From the NCBI GenBank assembly GCA_003486385.1, contig DNFT01000097.1:3794-67793 (forward strand): a stretch of 64,000 nt of DNA, read 5' to 3'. Positions within the stretch are counted from its first letter, which is position 1. Each line of letters opens with the position of its first letter. Positions 1-9,038 of this stretch are shown one piece after another. A program made the position numbers and the translations under genes. Source of the DNA: Eubacterium sp. (GTDB lineage Bacteria > Bacillota > Clostridia > Lachnospirales > Lachnospiraceae). The notes under the pieces were generated by a model. It made no database searches. It worked only from the letters and a program-made list of their open reading frames with translations, and was not told the DNA's origin.

Positions 1-1205
1 TTGTCGATGAGCTTGTTGAGGGTACAGAGGGAACAATCATCGTAGATGAGACACCTTTCTATGCTGCAATGGGTGGACAGACAGCGGATGTCGGAGCAAT
101 AACCACCGCTGACGGAGCAAGCTTTAACGTAGTTGATACCATTAAGCTCAAGGGTGGAAGAATCGGACATGTCGGTGTTGTTGAGTGCGGAACCTTCCGT
201 GTTGGCGGCAAGGTTACACTCAAGGTTGATGAGGCTAAGAGAGCAGCTACAGCTAAGAACCACAGTGCAACACATCTTTTACAGGAGGCACTCCGTGTTG
301 TGCTTGGAACACATGTAGAGCAGGCAGGCTCCCTTGTTACTCCTGACAGACTTCGTTTTGACTTTACACATTTCTCAGCGATGACTAAGGAGGAGCTTGA
401 CAGGGTTGAGGCTATTGTAAATGAGAAGATAGCTGAGAACCTTGACGTTGTAACACAGGTTATGAACATTGAGGACGCTAAAAAGACCGGAGCTAAGGCT
501 CTTTTCGGTGAAAAGTATGGCGATACAGTCCGCGTGGTTTCCATGGGAGATTTCTCAAAGGAATTCTGCGGTGGTACACATGTTGCCAACACAGGCGTTA
601 TCACAGCATTTAAGATTTTATCTGAGTCCGGTATAGCTGCAGGTGTGAGAAGAATAGAGGCTCTCACTGGGGATGGACTTTTCGCATACTATAAGGATAT
701 TGAGAAGCAGCTTGAGGAGGCAGCTAAGCTTCTTAAGTGTACACCTGCCGCTGTCAATGACAAGATTGCACATCTTCAGGCAGAGGTTAAGGCACTTACT
801 TCTGAGAATGAGTCTTTGAAGGCTAAGGCTGCCAACGATGCACTTGGAAATGTAATGGACAATGTTGCCGAAGTTAAGGGAATGAAGTTCCTCGGTGTTA
901 AGGTTGCAGATGTAGATATGAATGAGCTTCGTAACCTTGGCGATTCCCTCAAGGAGAAGCTTGGAACAGGTGTTGTCGTCCTTGCTTCGTCACAGGGCGC
1001 AGACAAGGTCAACCTCATTGTCACAGCTACAGATGACGCTGTAAAGAAGGGCGTTCACGCAGGCAATATCATAAAGGCATGTGCTGCAATGGTAGGCGGC
1101 GGCGGTGGCGGACGTCCTAATATGGCACAGGCAGGCGGTAAGAATCCTGCAGGAATTGATGCCGCTTTAGAGCAGGCTAAGAAGACCTTGGAGGAGCAGC
1201 TCTAA
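1..1205 (+). CDS. alaS: alanine--tRNA ligase, C-terminal part (5' end outside window)
   Basis: Alanyl-tRNA synthetase charges tRNA-Ala and hydrolyses mischarged Ser/Gly-tRNA. The frame is already open at the window edge (first full codon at base 3), so only about the last 400 of some 880 residues are seen. Visible are the editing domain with its zinc ligands (HSATH, then EFCGGTH), a coiled-coil stretch, and the C-Ala domain ending in the glycine-rich GRPNMAQAGGK motif. The catalytic class II domain lies upstream of the window. Identification is certain; only the start is missing. Confidence 0.97.
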   Translation, partial: VDELVEGTEGTIIVDETPFYAAMGGQTADVGAITTADGASFNVVDTIKLKGGRIGHVGVVECGTFRVGGKVTLKVDEAKRAATAKNHSATHLLQEALRVVLGTHVEQAGSLVTPDRLRFDFTHFSAMTKEELDRVEAIVNEKIAENLDVVTQVMNIEDAKKTGAKALFGEKYGDTVRVVSMGDFSKEFCGGTHVANTGVITAFKILSESGIAAGVRRIEALTGDGLFAYYKDIEKQLEEAAKLLKCTPAAVNDKIAHLQAEVKALTSENESLKAKAANDALGNVMDNVAEVKGMKFLGVKVADVDMNELRNLGDSLKEKLGTGVVVLASSQGADKVNLIVTATDDAVKKGVHAGNIIKACAAMVGGGGGGRPNMAQAGGKNPAGIDAALEQAKKTLEEQL

Positions 1206-1233
1206 AAAATATTTACAAAAATAAAAAAAGTGG

Positions 1234-1261
1234 TTGACGTACAGCAAATTTATGATATAAT
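1234..1261 (+). promoter_or_regulatory. sigma-A type promoter for rpsU
   Basis: TTGACG at 1234-1239 and TATAAT at 1256-1261, spaced 16 bp, lie between alaS and rpsU, about 70 bp before the rpsU start. They would give rpsU its own transcript, which ends at the hairpin at 1560. Confidence 0.75.
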
Positions 1262-1330
1262 ATCTAATGTGCGTAAAAACCCAAACAGTTGAAGCACAAT
1301 TTACAACTGGAGGGAGGTCAGGTGTGAGCT

Positions 1331-1507
1331 ATGTCAAATGTAATCGTTAAAGAGAATGAGTCTTTAGATAGTGCATTACGCAGATTCAAGAGAAACTGTG
1401 CTAAGGCAGGTATCCAGCAGGAGATTCGCAAGAGAGAGCATTACGAGAAGCCTAGCGTTAAGCGTAAGAAGAAGTCAGAGGCTGCTAGAAAGCGTAAGTT
1501 CAACTAA
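1331..1507 (+). CDS. rpsU: 30S ribosomal protein S21
   Basis: This 58-aa protein starts [19 protein letters not shown] and has the very basic C-terminus ([14 protein letters not shown]) typical of bS21, a small-subunit protein near the anti-Shine-Dalgarno end of 16S rRNA. A GGAGGGAGG ribosome site lies about 14 bp before the ATG, slightly far. It has its own promoter and terminator and is followed by yqfC-yqfD-phoH, a common clostridial order. Confidence 0.97.
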   Translation: MSNVIVKENESLDSALRRFKRNCAKAGIQQEIRKREHYEKPSVKRKKKSEAARKRKFN

Positions 1508-1559
1508 TAATTGTATATTGAGTCAATAGTATTGTTGATGAAGTACAAGTGTATTTTAT

Positions 1560-1592
1560 GACAGACGTGTTATGCGTCTGTCATATTTTTTT
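1560..1592 (+). terminator. Rho-independent terminator after rpsU
   Basis: GACAGACG (1560-1567) pairs perfectly with CGTCTGTC (1575-1582) across a 7-nt loop and is followed by a T-run. A longer upstream reading of the next gene from 1572 would begin inside this hairpin, so it is rejected. Confidence 0.85.
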
Positions 1593-1637
1593 GTCTCATA
1601 CTTTTGCCTTTCACATCATATTATATTTGTGAGGATT

Positions 1638-1916
1638 ATGCCGCATGAGGTGAGTATGCGAAGTAAAGAAAAGCTCTTAGAAGCAATGTTTATTCCCGGT
1701 GATGCGGTTTGTAAAGAGTATAGTCTTACCATGGTTGGAAACAGCCAGTTGTTTGTCGAAGGTGTTGAGGCTGTGAAAGAGTTAAGTACCGAGCTTATAA
1801 AACTCAGTGTGAGGAAAGGATTCCTTGTCGTGACAGGTGAAAAATTGCATGTGGAATATTATGGCGATGGGGAAATAATGGTTCGTGGACAGCTTAAAGC
1901 TATACAGTTAATATAA
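1638..1916 (+). CDS. yqfC: YabP/YqfC family sporulation protein
   Basis: A protein of about 92 aa (86 aa if the ATG at 1656 is used) matching the small YqfC family by length, by its pattern (a run ending KGFLVVTGEKLHVEYY, then GEIMVRGQLKAIQ) and by position directly before yqfD. In Bacillus, yqfC is expressed in the mother cell during sporulation and affects spore formation; its biochemistry is unclear. ATG 1638 follows GTGAGG and ATG 1656 follows GAGGTG, so the start is ambiguous. It implies a sporulating lineage. Confidence 0.85.
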   Translation: MPHEVSMRSKEKLLEAMFIPGDAVCKEYSLTMVGNSQLFVEGVEAVKELSTELIKLSVRKGFLVVTGEKLHVEYYGDGEIMVRGQLKAIQLI

Positions 1917-1936
1917 ATCAGAAAAGCGGGGAGACT

Positions 1937-3130
1937 ATGGGAGCATTGTGGTTTAACGGCTATACGGTGCTGGAGGTGGATTCGCTCTGCGCAGAGCGTT
2001 TTTTTAATCTGTGCACTAATAGGGGGATACTGATACACAGGTTGTACCCTGATAAGGATAAATGCATATTTGCCACATCAGTTAAGGATTATTACAGATT
2101 AAAGCCTGTTGTAAGAAAGACAAAGCCACATATACGTCTGGTAAAAAAAGTGGGTTTTCCATTTGCTTTCAGGAGAGTACTGAGCCACCGGTTTTTTATT
2201 GCCGGAATAATTTTGTTTATGACAGTACTGCTGGTGCTTGGGCGTTTTATATGGAATATAAGACTGGATGGGAATTATATGAACTCAGACGACACGCTGT
2301 ATGCCTATCTAAGGGAGAACGGAATTACCTATGGAACGCGGATAAGTGATATTGACTGTGAAGAACTTGAGGCACAGATAAGAAAGGATTATGATGACAT
2401 AATATGGGTATCGGCAGCGATACATGGAACGTCACTAGACATAGATATAAGGGAAAATACGGATGAGGTTATAGAGGTTCCCACCGGTATGCCATCGGAT
2501 ATAGTATCTAAGTATGATGGAATTGTGTACAGCATAGTGGCAAGAAACGGCACTCCGGTTGTGAAAGCCTCAGACACCGTAAAGAAGGGTGATGTGCTTA
2601 TAAGCGGAATAGTAACGACATATAATGAGTCATCTGAGCCGGTAAAAAAGGAAGCTGTGTATGCGGATGGTGAGGTTAAGCTTCTCGTGGAGCTTGCATA
2701 CGATGACAGGCTTTCGCGCGAATACATAAAGAAAGAATACACCGGGAATAGTTATAAAAGTGTAAGGCTGCGCGCCTTCAACAGAACGCTGGATTTGGAT
2801 GTGTACAGGGAAGAATATGTCTATAGTGATATTGTAACAAGCAGCAGCAATTTATGTGTTTATCAGAATTTCTATCTTCCGTTCGGTGCGGACACGACAT
2901 ATCATCGCGAGTACACCATGTCGGAGGCGGTCTACTCGGATGAGGAGTTAGAAGCAGTATTAAACGAAAAATTTTCACATTATTTAGAAAAATTACAAGA
3001 AAAGGGTATTCAAATTATAGAAAATAATGTTACAATAACAATTAACGATGATCAAGCGCAGATGTCGGGCACCGTTTTTGTCATAGAGTCCGAATGCGGC
3101 AGGGAGGATGTTGGGATTGAGTATAATTGA
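1937..3130 (+). CDS. yqfD: sporulation protein YqfD
   Basis: A 397-aa membrane-anchored protein. After a cytoplasmic region of about 80 residues there is one hydrophobic segment (FFIAGIILFMTVLLVLGRFI), followed by a long extracytoplasmic domain starting with the family-typical WNIRLDGN and a region like other YqfD proteins (SDIDCEELEAQIRKDYDDIIWVS split across two motifs). YqfD is a stage IV sporulation protein of the mother-cell programme; its molecular role is unknown. It starts 20 bp after yqfC with GGGGAGA before the ATG, and its 3' end overlaps phoH. Confidence 0.92.
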   Translation: MGALWFNGYTVLEVDSLCAERFFNLCTNRGILIHRLYPDKDKCIFATSVKDYYRLKPVVRKTKPHIRLVKKVGFPFAFRRVLSHRFFIAGIILFMTVLLVLGRFIWNIRLDGNYMNSDDTLYAYLRENGITYGTRISDIDCEELEAQIRKDYDDIIWVSAAIHGTSLDIDIRENTDEVIEVPTGMPSDIVSKYDGIVYSIVARNGTPVVKASDTVKKGDVLISGIVTTYNESSEPVKKEAVYADGEVKLLVELAYDDRLSREYIKKEYTGNSYKSVRLRAFNRTLDLDVYREEYVYSDIVTSSSNLCVYQNFYLPFGADTTYHREYTMSEAVYSDEELEAVLNEKFSHYLEKLQEKGIQIIENNVTITINDDQAQMSGTVFVIESECGREDVGIEYN

Positions 3131-4166
3131 GAATATTTTGGATATACCTGCAGAGCACAGCAGTAACATTTTCGGAAGCTGTGATGCCTATGTCAAGAAG
3201 ATAGAGCGTACCCTCAAGGTCACAATCATAGCGCGTGACAGTGAGATTAAGCTTGTGGGGGCTGAGGGTGCGGTAAAGCGCGCGGCTTCTGTATTTGCAC
3301 AGCTTCTTGAGCTGTCAAAAAGAGGAAATACCATCACGGAGCAGAATGTTGACTATGCCCTGAGCCTTTCATTTGAGGATAAGGCGGAGGCGTTGGCGGA
3401 GCTTGATGCGGATGTCATAGCAAGGACGGTGCTTGGAAAGCCGATTAAGCCTAAGACCATAGGCCAGAAGGAGTACATTGATGCCATCAAAAAGAGAATG
3501 ATTGTCTTTGGAGTGGGTCCTGCGGGAACAGGTAAGACGTATCTTGCAATGGCTATGGCGATAAATGCCTTTAAGAATAATGAGGTGAACAGGATTATTT
3601 TGACAAGACCTGCCATAGAGGCGGGGGAGAAGTTAGGCTTCCTTCCGGGAGATATGCAGAGTAAGGTAGACCCATACCTCAGACCACTTTATGATGCGCT
3701 GTATCAGATTATGGGCGCTGAGAGCTTCCAGCACAATATGGAAAAGGGCTTGATTGAGGTTGCTCCGCTTGCATATATGAGAGGAAGAACGCTTGACAAT
3801 TCTTTCATTATCCTTGATGAAGCACAGAATACAACACCGGCACAGATGAAGATGTTTTTAACAAGAATAGGCTTCGGTTCGAAGGTTGTAATAACAGGCG
3901 ATCTTACACAGAAGGATCTCCCACATGATCAGGCAAGTGGCCTGGATACGGCACTTAAGGTTCTCAGGAATGTGGAAGAGATTGGAATATGCCGGCTGAC
4001 AAGCTCTGATGTTGTGCGCCACCCTCTTGTGCAGAAGATTGTAAAGGCCTATGATGAATATGAGAATCGAAGGCTCACAGACGGCGGAAATAAGACAGTG
4101 AGTGCTGATAAATCAGGAGGTCCGGCGAAAATAAAGCGGACAAAGGCGGACAAGCAGAAAAAATAG
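3117..4166 (+). CDS. phoH: PhoH family ATPase
   Basis: A PhoH-like P-loop protein related to superfamily 1 helicase cores; in other bacteria it is linked to RNA metabolism. Visible are Walker A (GVGPAGTGKTYLA), TRPAIEAGEKLGFLPGD, the Walker B region FIILDEAQN and ITGDLTQKDLP, all diagnostic. The N-terminal KH-like part precedes them. AGGGAGG at 3101-3107 directly abuts an ATG at 3108, so the TTG at 3117 (spacing 9) is preferred; either way the gene overlaps the end of yqfD. The C-terminus is a lysine-rich tail. It sits just upstream of ybeY, as in many Firmicutes. Confidence 0.93.
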   Translation: MSIIENILDIPAEHSSNIFGSCDAYVKKIERTLKVTIIARDSEIKLVGAEGAVKRAASVFAQLLELSKRGNTITEQNVDYALSLSFEDKAEALAELDADVIARTVLGKPIKPKTIGQKEYIDAIKKRMIVFGVGPAGTGKTYLAMAMAINAFKNNEVNRIILTRPAIEAGEKLGFLPGDMQSKVDPYLRPLYDALYQIMGAESFQHNMEKGLIEVAPLAYMRGRTLDNSFIILDEAQNTTPAQMKMFLTRIGFGSKVVITGDLTQKDLPHDQASGLDTALKVLRNVEEIGICRLTSSDVVRHPLVQKIVKAYDEYENRRLTDGGNKTVSADKSGGPAKIKRTKADKQKK

Positions 4167-4221
4167 CTGTGTAAATGCTGCTGGATACTACAATAAAGAT
4201 ATATGAAAAGAGGTTTTAAGT

Positions 4222-4719
4222 ATGACAATTGCCATAGAAGAGGAGACAAAGGTTGATTTTGATTTCGATTATAAGAAGGTTATTGAAGCTGTAATAAATC
4301 AGGCGATGGATTATAAAAATTGTCCTTATGAGGCAGAGGTCAGCGTCACGCTCACGGATAACGATTCAATCCATGCTATCAATAAGGAATTCAGAAATAT
4401 TGATAACCCTACGGATGTGCTCTCATTCCCTCTCGTTGAATATGAGGAGGCAGGACAGTTTGATTTCTTAGAGGATAGAGATGACTGCTTCAATCCTGAG
4501 AGCGGAGAGCTTATGTTAGGGGATATTGTTATTTCAGTGGAGAAGGTCTATGAGCAGGCGGACAAGTATGGACATTCGCCTAAGCGTGAGCTTGCTTTCC
4601 TCACTGCACACAGCATGCTTCATCTGTTCGGCTATGACCACATGACACCGGAGGAGGCAGCAGTGATGGAGAAGGGGCAGGAGGAAATTCTTGCGGCTAT
4701 AGGAATTACACGCGGTTAG
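4222..4719 (+). CDS. ybeY: endoribonuclease YbeY (rRNA maturation)
   Basis: A 165-aa zinc-dependent endoribonuclease involved in 16S rRNA 3'-end maturation and ribosome quality control. The family zinc motif HxxxHxxxxxH is clear at H130, H134 and H140 (HSMLHLFGYDH), preceded by the conserved NPTDVLSFP block. It follows phoH by about 55 bp. The dgkA and era genes that often follow ybeY are absent here; cdd comes next. Confidence 0.96.
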   Translation: MTIAIEEETKVDFDFDYKKVIEAVINQAMDYKNCPYEAEVSVTLTDNDSIHAINKEFRNIDNPTDVLSFPLVEYEEAGQFDFLEDRDDCFNPESGELMLGDIVISVEKVYEQADKYGHSPKRELAFLTAHSMLHLFGYDHMTPEEAAVMEKGQEEILAAIGITRG

Positions 4720-4800
4720 AATGTTGAATGATATGGTGCATATTGCATGTCACTGTACAGATTTTTGATTTAATTAAAGTAAATATTTTTGGAGGCTGAT

Positions 4801-5199
4801 ATGACGGAAAGAGAATTACTTATAAATAAGGCTAAAGAATACATGAACAATGCGTACGCTCCGTATTCAAGGTTTAATGTGGGAGCGGCCATTCTGACGG
4901 ATGATGGGAGAGTTTTCGGCGGCTGCAATATAGAAAATTCATCTTATGGTGCTGCAATATGTGCGGAGAGAACGGCGGCGGTCAAGGCAGTTTCCGAAGG
5001 TGCCAGGCATTTCAAGGCGATAGCGGTAGTGTGCTCTACAGGAGAGTATGCTTACCCTTGCGGAATATGCCGTCAGTTCGTCGGTGAGTTTATGGATAGG
5101 GATGGAATGCTTTACCTGGAGGATAAGAATGAAGGAGAGCTTTCAATGCCATTCTTTGACTCGATACCATATTTTTTTACAGGTGATAGAATAAAATAA
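4801..5199 (+). CDS. cdd: cytidine deaminase
   Basis: A 132-aa tetrameric-type cytidine deaminase that converts (deoxy)cytidine to (deoxy)uridine in pyrimidine salvage. Zinc ligands and catalytic Glu are visible: C54 and E56 in ICAERTA, and C87 and C90 in PCGIC. The substrate motif FNVGAA and GCNIENSSYG are present. ATG 4801 is chosen because GGAGG lies at 4791-4795; an upstream in-frame TTG overlaps that site. Confidence 0.96.
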   Translation: MTERELLINKAKEYMNNAYAPYSRFNVGAAILTDDGRVFGGCNIENSSYGAAICAERTAAVKAVSEGARHFKAIAVVCSTGEYAYPCGICRQFVGEFMDRDGMLYLEDKNEGELSMPFFDSIPYFFTGDRIK

Positions 5200-5253
5200 T
5201 TAAAAAAAGCAGACAATATTCAATAAATGCAATTTGCAGAAAGGATGTGCAGA

Positions 5254-5856
5254 ATGCGGAAATTGTATATTATCTGCTTTGTTACTCTTACAACATTATT
5301 TGTGACCTGTTATTGCATAGGCTATTATGCGGTTACAAAGAAAAACAGGGTGGAACAGCCGGCGAACGATTATTATGAGATGCGAGCTGCGGCCGCGGCG
5401 GATGAGAGCGTCATCAGACGCGATACCGAACTGATAATAGAGGAGTACAATATAAATAATCATATATCGGCACAGACAACAGTCATTCCCTCGATAGATA
5501 TTCTTGGGCTTGACAGGGAGGCATATACAGACTACCTGAGAAGGTACATGGAAAAACCTGATAAGGACGATGTGGACAGGGGGCTGAGTTCTATAAACCT
5601 TGTCGAGTTCTCGTCAGACAGAATTGTGGTAAGGAAGAGCTATGATGCGCCTACCTACAGTGCAACGCAGAATTTTATTCTTTATGCGCTTGATGGACGG
5701 GTTGTGGTGTATTATGAGGATTTTGTCACGATATATGATTACACTGATATAAAGGTAACGGATTTACCTATTGAGCTGCAGCGCGAGATATATGTCGGGC
5801 TGCAGGTTAAGGATTTGGAAGAATTATACGAATTTTTGGAGGACCACACTTCATGA
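5254..5856 (+). CDS. membrane-anchored protein with BofC C-terminal-like domain
   Basis: About 200 aa with an N-terminal signal anchor (YIICFVTLTTLFVTCYCIG) and an extracytoplasmic domain. The last 60 residues (LYALDGRVVVYYEDF ... TDLPIELQREIYVGLQV ... LYEFLEDHTS) resemble the BofC C-terminal domain: LP near the middle, a Gly after the LPxELQxEI stretch, and a final LEDxxS. BofC in Bacillus is a forespore intermembrane inhibitor of SpoIVB signalling; that role here is inference. The ATG at 5254 follows AGAAAGGA. The stop overlaps the next start (ATGA), so the two genes are translationally coupled. Confidence 0.6.
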   Translation: MRKLYIICFVTLTTLFVTCYCIGYYAVTKKNRVEQPANDYYEMRAAAAADESVIRRDTELIIEEYNINNHISAQTTVIPSIDILGLDREAYTDYLRRYMEKPDKDDVDRGLSSINLVEFSSDRIVVRKSYDAPTYSATQNFILYALDGRVVVYYEDFVTIYDYTDIKVTDLPIELQREIYVGLQVKDLEELYEFLEDHTS

Positions 5857-7307
5857 AATATGATGTTGTTGTGATTGGAGCCGGAGCTTCCGGTATGATG
5901 GCGGCAATACAGGCGGCAAAAAAAGGCAGTGGAGAAGGAAAAGGCGGATGTATAAGGGTTGCGCTTCTTGAGGTTCTGGCAAGACCTGGAAAAAAGATAC
6001 TTGCAACCGGAAACGGCAAGTGTAACCTTACCAATTATAAGCTTGATGATAGCTGTTATCACACGGACAGCGGCAGTGTTGCGGATATAATGGGAGTGAT
6101 AAGCCGCTTTGATTCTGAGGCTGTCACGGGTTTTTTCCGGGATGAGGGCATGCTTGTGCGCGACAGGGATGGCTATGTGTACCCATACAGTGAACAGGCT
6201 GCCTCAGTGCTTGACTGCCTAAGGCAGTGCCTTTTAAAGTACGGTGTGGAGCTTGTATGCGGCTGCGAGATAGCCTCTGTCAAGAAGAACGGCGATGAGT
6301 TCGTCATTTCGGGAAATATAAGGGACATTGAGGCGGAGAACCGCAGGGCTGAGGCGAAAAAGAACAGCGGTAAGAAGGACGGCAAAAAAGCCGGAGGTGA
6401 CAGGAACGATAAGGCGAAGAATGTTGCCTGTGGCAAGGAGCGCGATGTGGCGCAGCCTGTCAGGTTATCCTGCACGGCGGGAAGGCTTATTGTGGCCACC
6501 GGCTCTGCTGCCGGAGGTGTATGCGATCAAGGCACCGGCACGGCAGGAAAACAGATTGGGAACACGCAGGGCAACGATAAATCAAACTCAGTGCTTGGAT
6601 ACGATATTGCACGCAGCTTCGGACACCACATTATAAAGCCTCTGCCGGCGCTTGTGGCGCTAGGGTGTGAGGAGAGCTTTTTTAAGGAAATCTCAGGAGT
6701 CCGCGCCAAGGGAGGAATACGGCTTCTGATAGATGGCAGGTGCGTGGCTTCAGATATCGGAGAGCTCCAGCTCACCGACAACGGCATATCCGGAATACCG
6801 GTGTTTCAGGTGAGCCGCTATGCTGTGGCGGCACTTGATGCCGGAAAGGGCAGGGTTCAGGCGGAGCTTGATTTCATGCCGGAATATGGCGAAAAAGAGC
6901 TTATTGAATACATAGATAAGATTAAAGCTGATATGTGTAATACGGGAAAAAGCTGTGAAATGATAAAGAAAGGCAGTATGCCAAGCCTTGCGGATATACT
7001 CACGGGGCTTGTAAATAAGAAGCTTATGAATCTGTTTGTAAAGCTTTCGGGCGGGCAGACGGAATCGCTTGTCGGGATTATCAAGCACTTTAAGGTGACC
7101 GTTATCAATTCAAAGGGCATCATCTCCGCACAGGTATGTCGTGGTGGTGTGCGGCTTGATGAAGTCGATACTGAAACTATGGAATCCAAGCTGTGTCATG
7201 GCTTGTACTTCTGCGGCGAGGTGCTTGATGTGGACGGCTGCTGTGGAGGGTATAATTTACAGTGGGCATGGAGCAGTGGGTATATAGCTGGGGCGATGAG
7301 GAAATGA
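5853..7307 (+). CDS. BaiN/HI0933-type NAD(P)/FAD-dependent oxidoreductase
   Basis: A 484-aa flavoprotein. The N-terminal Rossmann motif is VVVIGAGASGMMAA; the family signature GKKILATGNGKCNLTN follows, and the protein ends CGEVLDVDGCCGGYNLQWAW, also family-typical. The physiological substrate of most members is unknown. Normal members are about 410 aa; this one carries a Lys/Ala/Gly-rich hydrophilic insertion at about residues 150-210 and a second short one near 230-248. It is coupled by ATGA overlap to the BofC-like gene. Confidence 0.9.
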   Translation: MKYDVVVIGAGASGMMAAIQAAKKGSGEGKGGCIRVALLEVLARPGKKILATGNGKCNLTNYKLDDSCYHTDSGSVADIMGVISRFDSEAVTGFFRDEGMLVRDRDGYVYPYSEQAASVLDCLRQCLLKYGVELVCGCEIASVKKNGDEFVISGNIRDIEAENRRAEAKKNSGKKDGKKAGGDRNDKAKNVACGKERDVAQPVRLSCTAGRLIVATGSAAGGVCDQGTGTAGKQIGNTQGNDKSNSVLGYDIARSFGHHIIKPLPALVALGCEESFFKEISGVRAKGGIRLLIDGRCVASDIGELQLTDNGISGIPVFQVSRYAVAALDAGKGRVQAELDFMPEYGEKELIEYIDKIKADMCNTGKSCEMIKKGSMPSLADILTGLVNKKLMNLFVKLSGGQTESLVGIIKHFKVTVINSKGIISAQVCRGGVRLDEVDTETMESKLCHGLYFCGEVLDVDGCCGGYNLQWAWSSGYIAGAMRK

Positions 7308-7420
7308 CGTATAAAAAATCTTGCAAAATAATAGATTTAGAGGCAGCTTTCAGTTATAATACATGTGGAATAATACAACATCGTTGATTAATATATAATG
7401 TTAATATCAAGGAGGTTATC

Positions 7421-7825
7421 ATGGCTGATAAAATGAAAATATCCTGGCTTCTAAAGGCAACAGCCCTGTCTATTGTGCTGGCGGCGATAGTGTGGTTCGC
7501 CGGACTGGTATTTAATCCACCGGGGCTTGAGATGGTGCTTGCGATTGCAGCTATTGTATTTTCTATTATATCAATATGTCTTGTGGTATGCTGTATCGCG
7601 AGGAAAATAAATTCACAGGTATCACTATATAAAGTGTTTGCCATCGCAGATATAGTGTTGGCTGTACTGGCTGGAGGATATGCTGTGTACGATATAAGGA
7701 CAGACACAGGATGGTTTGCCGGACTTTTGGGCGCACTCATAATGTTTATGGGTATGCCGGTGTTTGCGGTTTTGCTGTTGGGGGACTGGGTGGTATGGCT
7801 TGTCAACCGGAAAAGAAACAGATAA
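7421..7825 (+). CDS. small four-helix membrane protein, function unknown
   Basis: A 134-aa protein with four predicted transmembrane segments (about residues 7-27, 35-55, 65-85 and 98-122), short loops and a basic tail NRKRNR. No family is recognised. The start is well supported by AAGGAGG eight bases before the ATG. It stands alone, with a strong terminator downstream. Confidence 0.7.
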   Translation: MADKMKISWLLKATALSIVLAAIVWFAGLVFNPPGLEMVLAIAAIVFSIISICLVVCCIARKINSQVSLYKVFAIADIVLAVLAGGYAVYDIRTDTGWFAGLLGALIMFMGMPVFAVLLLGDWVVWLVNRKRNR

Positions 7826-7890
7826 TCAGTTATGAAGGAAACATAAAAATATAGAATTTTGTATAGTTTTCATAGGTATGTGTATGATGT

Positions 7891-7935
7891 AGGCGGTTGT
7901 GTTTTATGAAAAGCACGAACCGCCTTTTGTTTTTA
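7891..7935 (+). terminator. Rho-independent terminator after the small membrane protein gene
   Basis: AGGCGGTT (7891-7898) pairs with AACCGCCT (7918-7925), extended inside by GTG/CAC, and is followed by TTTTGTTTTT. It marks the start of the accessory patch at 8-12 kb. Confidence 0.85.
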
Positions 7936-8057
7936 AAAGTCTTACAGTTAAAGGTAGTAGTTGTCATGGATTTTTTGATGAATGGATGGTATAATATTTT
8001 GTATGTTGATAGTTTGATGTGTTTGTTTTAGTAGTGAAATGAGTGGGAGGTCTTGCA

Positions 8058-9038
8058 GTGGCAGAAGAGACAATATTTTCCGGCGAATCAAAGAATATCG
8101 AATACAAGGTATCTGTACCGGACAAAAGCGAAAAATATATGAAGACAATAGTGGCTTTTGCCAACACGCAGGGAGGCAGGCTGCTCATAGGAATTGACGA
8201 CAAGACACACGAGATTGTTGGTGTGGATAGTGTAAATCTTTTTCAGATTATGGACAGTATTGCAAACGCTGTTTCGGATTCCTGCGAGCCGCAGATTATT
8301 CCGGATATTGAACCGCAGACGGTGGACGGAAAAAATATTATCGTTGTGACGGTGGAGGCTGGGAAGAATCGCCCATATTACTTAAAATCAAAGGGCAAGG
8401 AAGCAGGGACATATATCAGAGTGGCGGGAACATCAAGGCTTGCATATCGCGAAAAGATTAAAGAGCTTGAGATGGAAGGAGCACGTATCTCATGGGATGA
8501 GTTAACCTGCGTAGGATATAATGTCACGGACGAAGCGACAGAGAAATTATGTAAGGATATCGAGGCGTTCAGGAAAAAGGCAGGGATGACGGAACATACC
8601 GTGAAAAAGGAGCAGCTTATCAACTGGAAGATTTTGAAACAGAGTGAGGGACAGTTGCTGGCAACGAATGCTTACGTTTTGCTGACATCAGATTATTTTC
8701 CTTTTTCAAAAACACAATGTGCGGTATTTAGGGGAAGGGACAGAGCGGTATTCTTGGATAAAAGGGAATTTACAGGTCCGATTTATACCCAGATTGAAGA
8801 AGCGGTTGATTTTGTCTTGAGAAATATAAGACTTGGCGCGACAATTGATGGTCTGGTGCGCAGGGAAAGGTATGAGCTCCCGCCGGAGGCTATAAGAGAA
8901 ATGATTATCAATGCTCACTGCCATAGGAATCTGTTGGATGAATCCTGCATACAGGTGGCGATATATGATGACCGCCTTGAGGTGACTTCCCCCGGAGGCC
9001 TGTACAACGGTCTGACATACGCGGAGGGGATTCGGTGA
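8058..9038 (+). pseudogene. AlbA_2/Schlafen-type ATP-binding regulator, N-terminal part of a split gene
   Basis: The N-terminal AlbA_2 (Schlafen-like) domain is clear: ESKNIEYK, AFANTQGGRLLIGIDD and YIRVAGTSRLA. A GHKL-type ATPase region follows (N-box REMIINAHCHRN, then DDRLEVTSPGGLYNG). It stops at LTYAEGIR, before the GHSKxRN and GTGI/GLRR elements that normally complete the ATP-binding fold. The missing winged helix is the next reading frame, overlapping by GTGA. This fits an internal deletion of about 50 codons with a frame change. GTG 8058 is preferred as start (GGGAGG seven bases upstream). A functional two-gene split is possible but less likely. Confidence 0.7.

Noticed and set aside
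1572..1637. Longer N-terminus for yqfC
   Set aside because: It would start inside the rpsU terminator hairpin.
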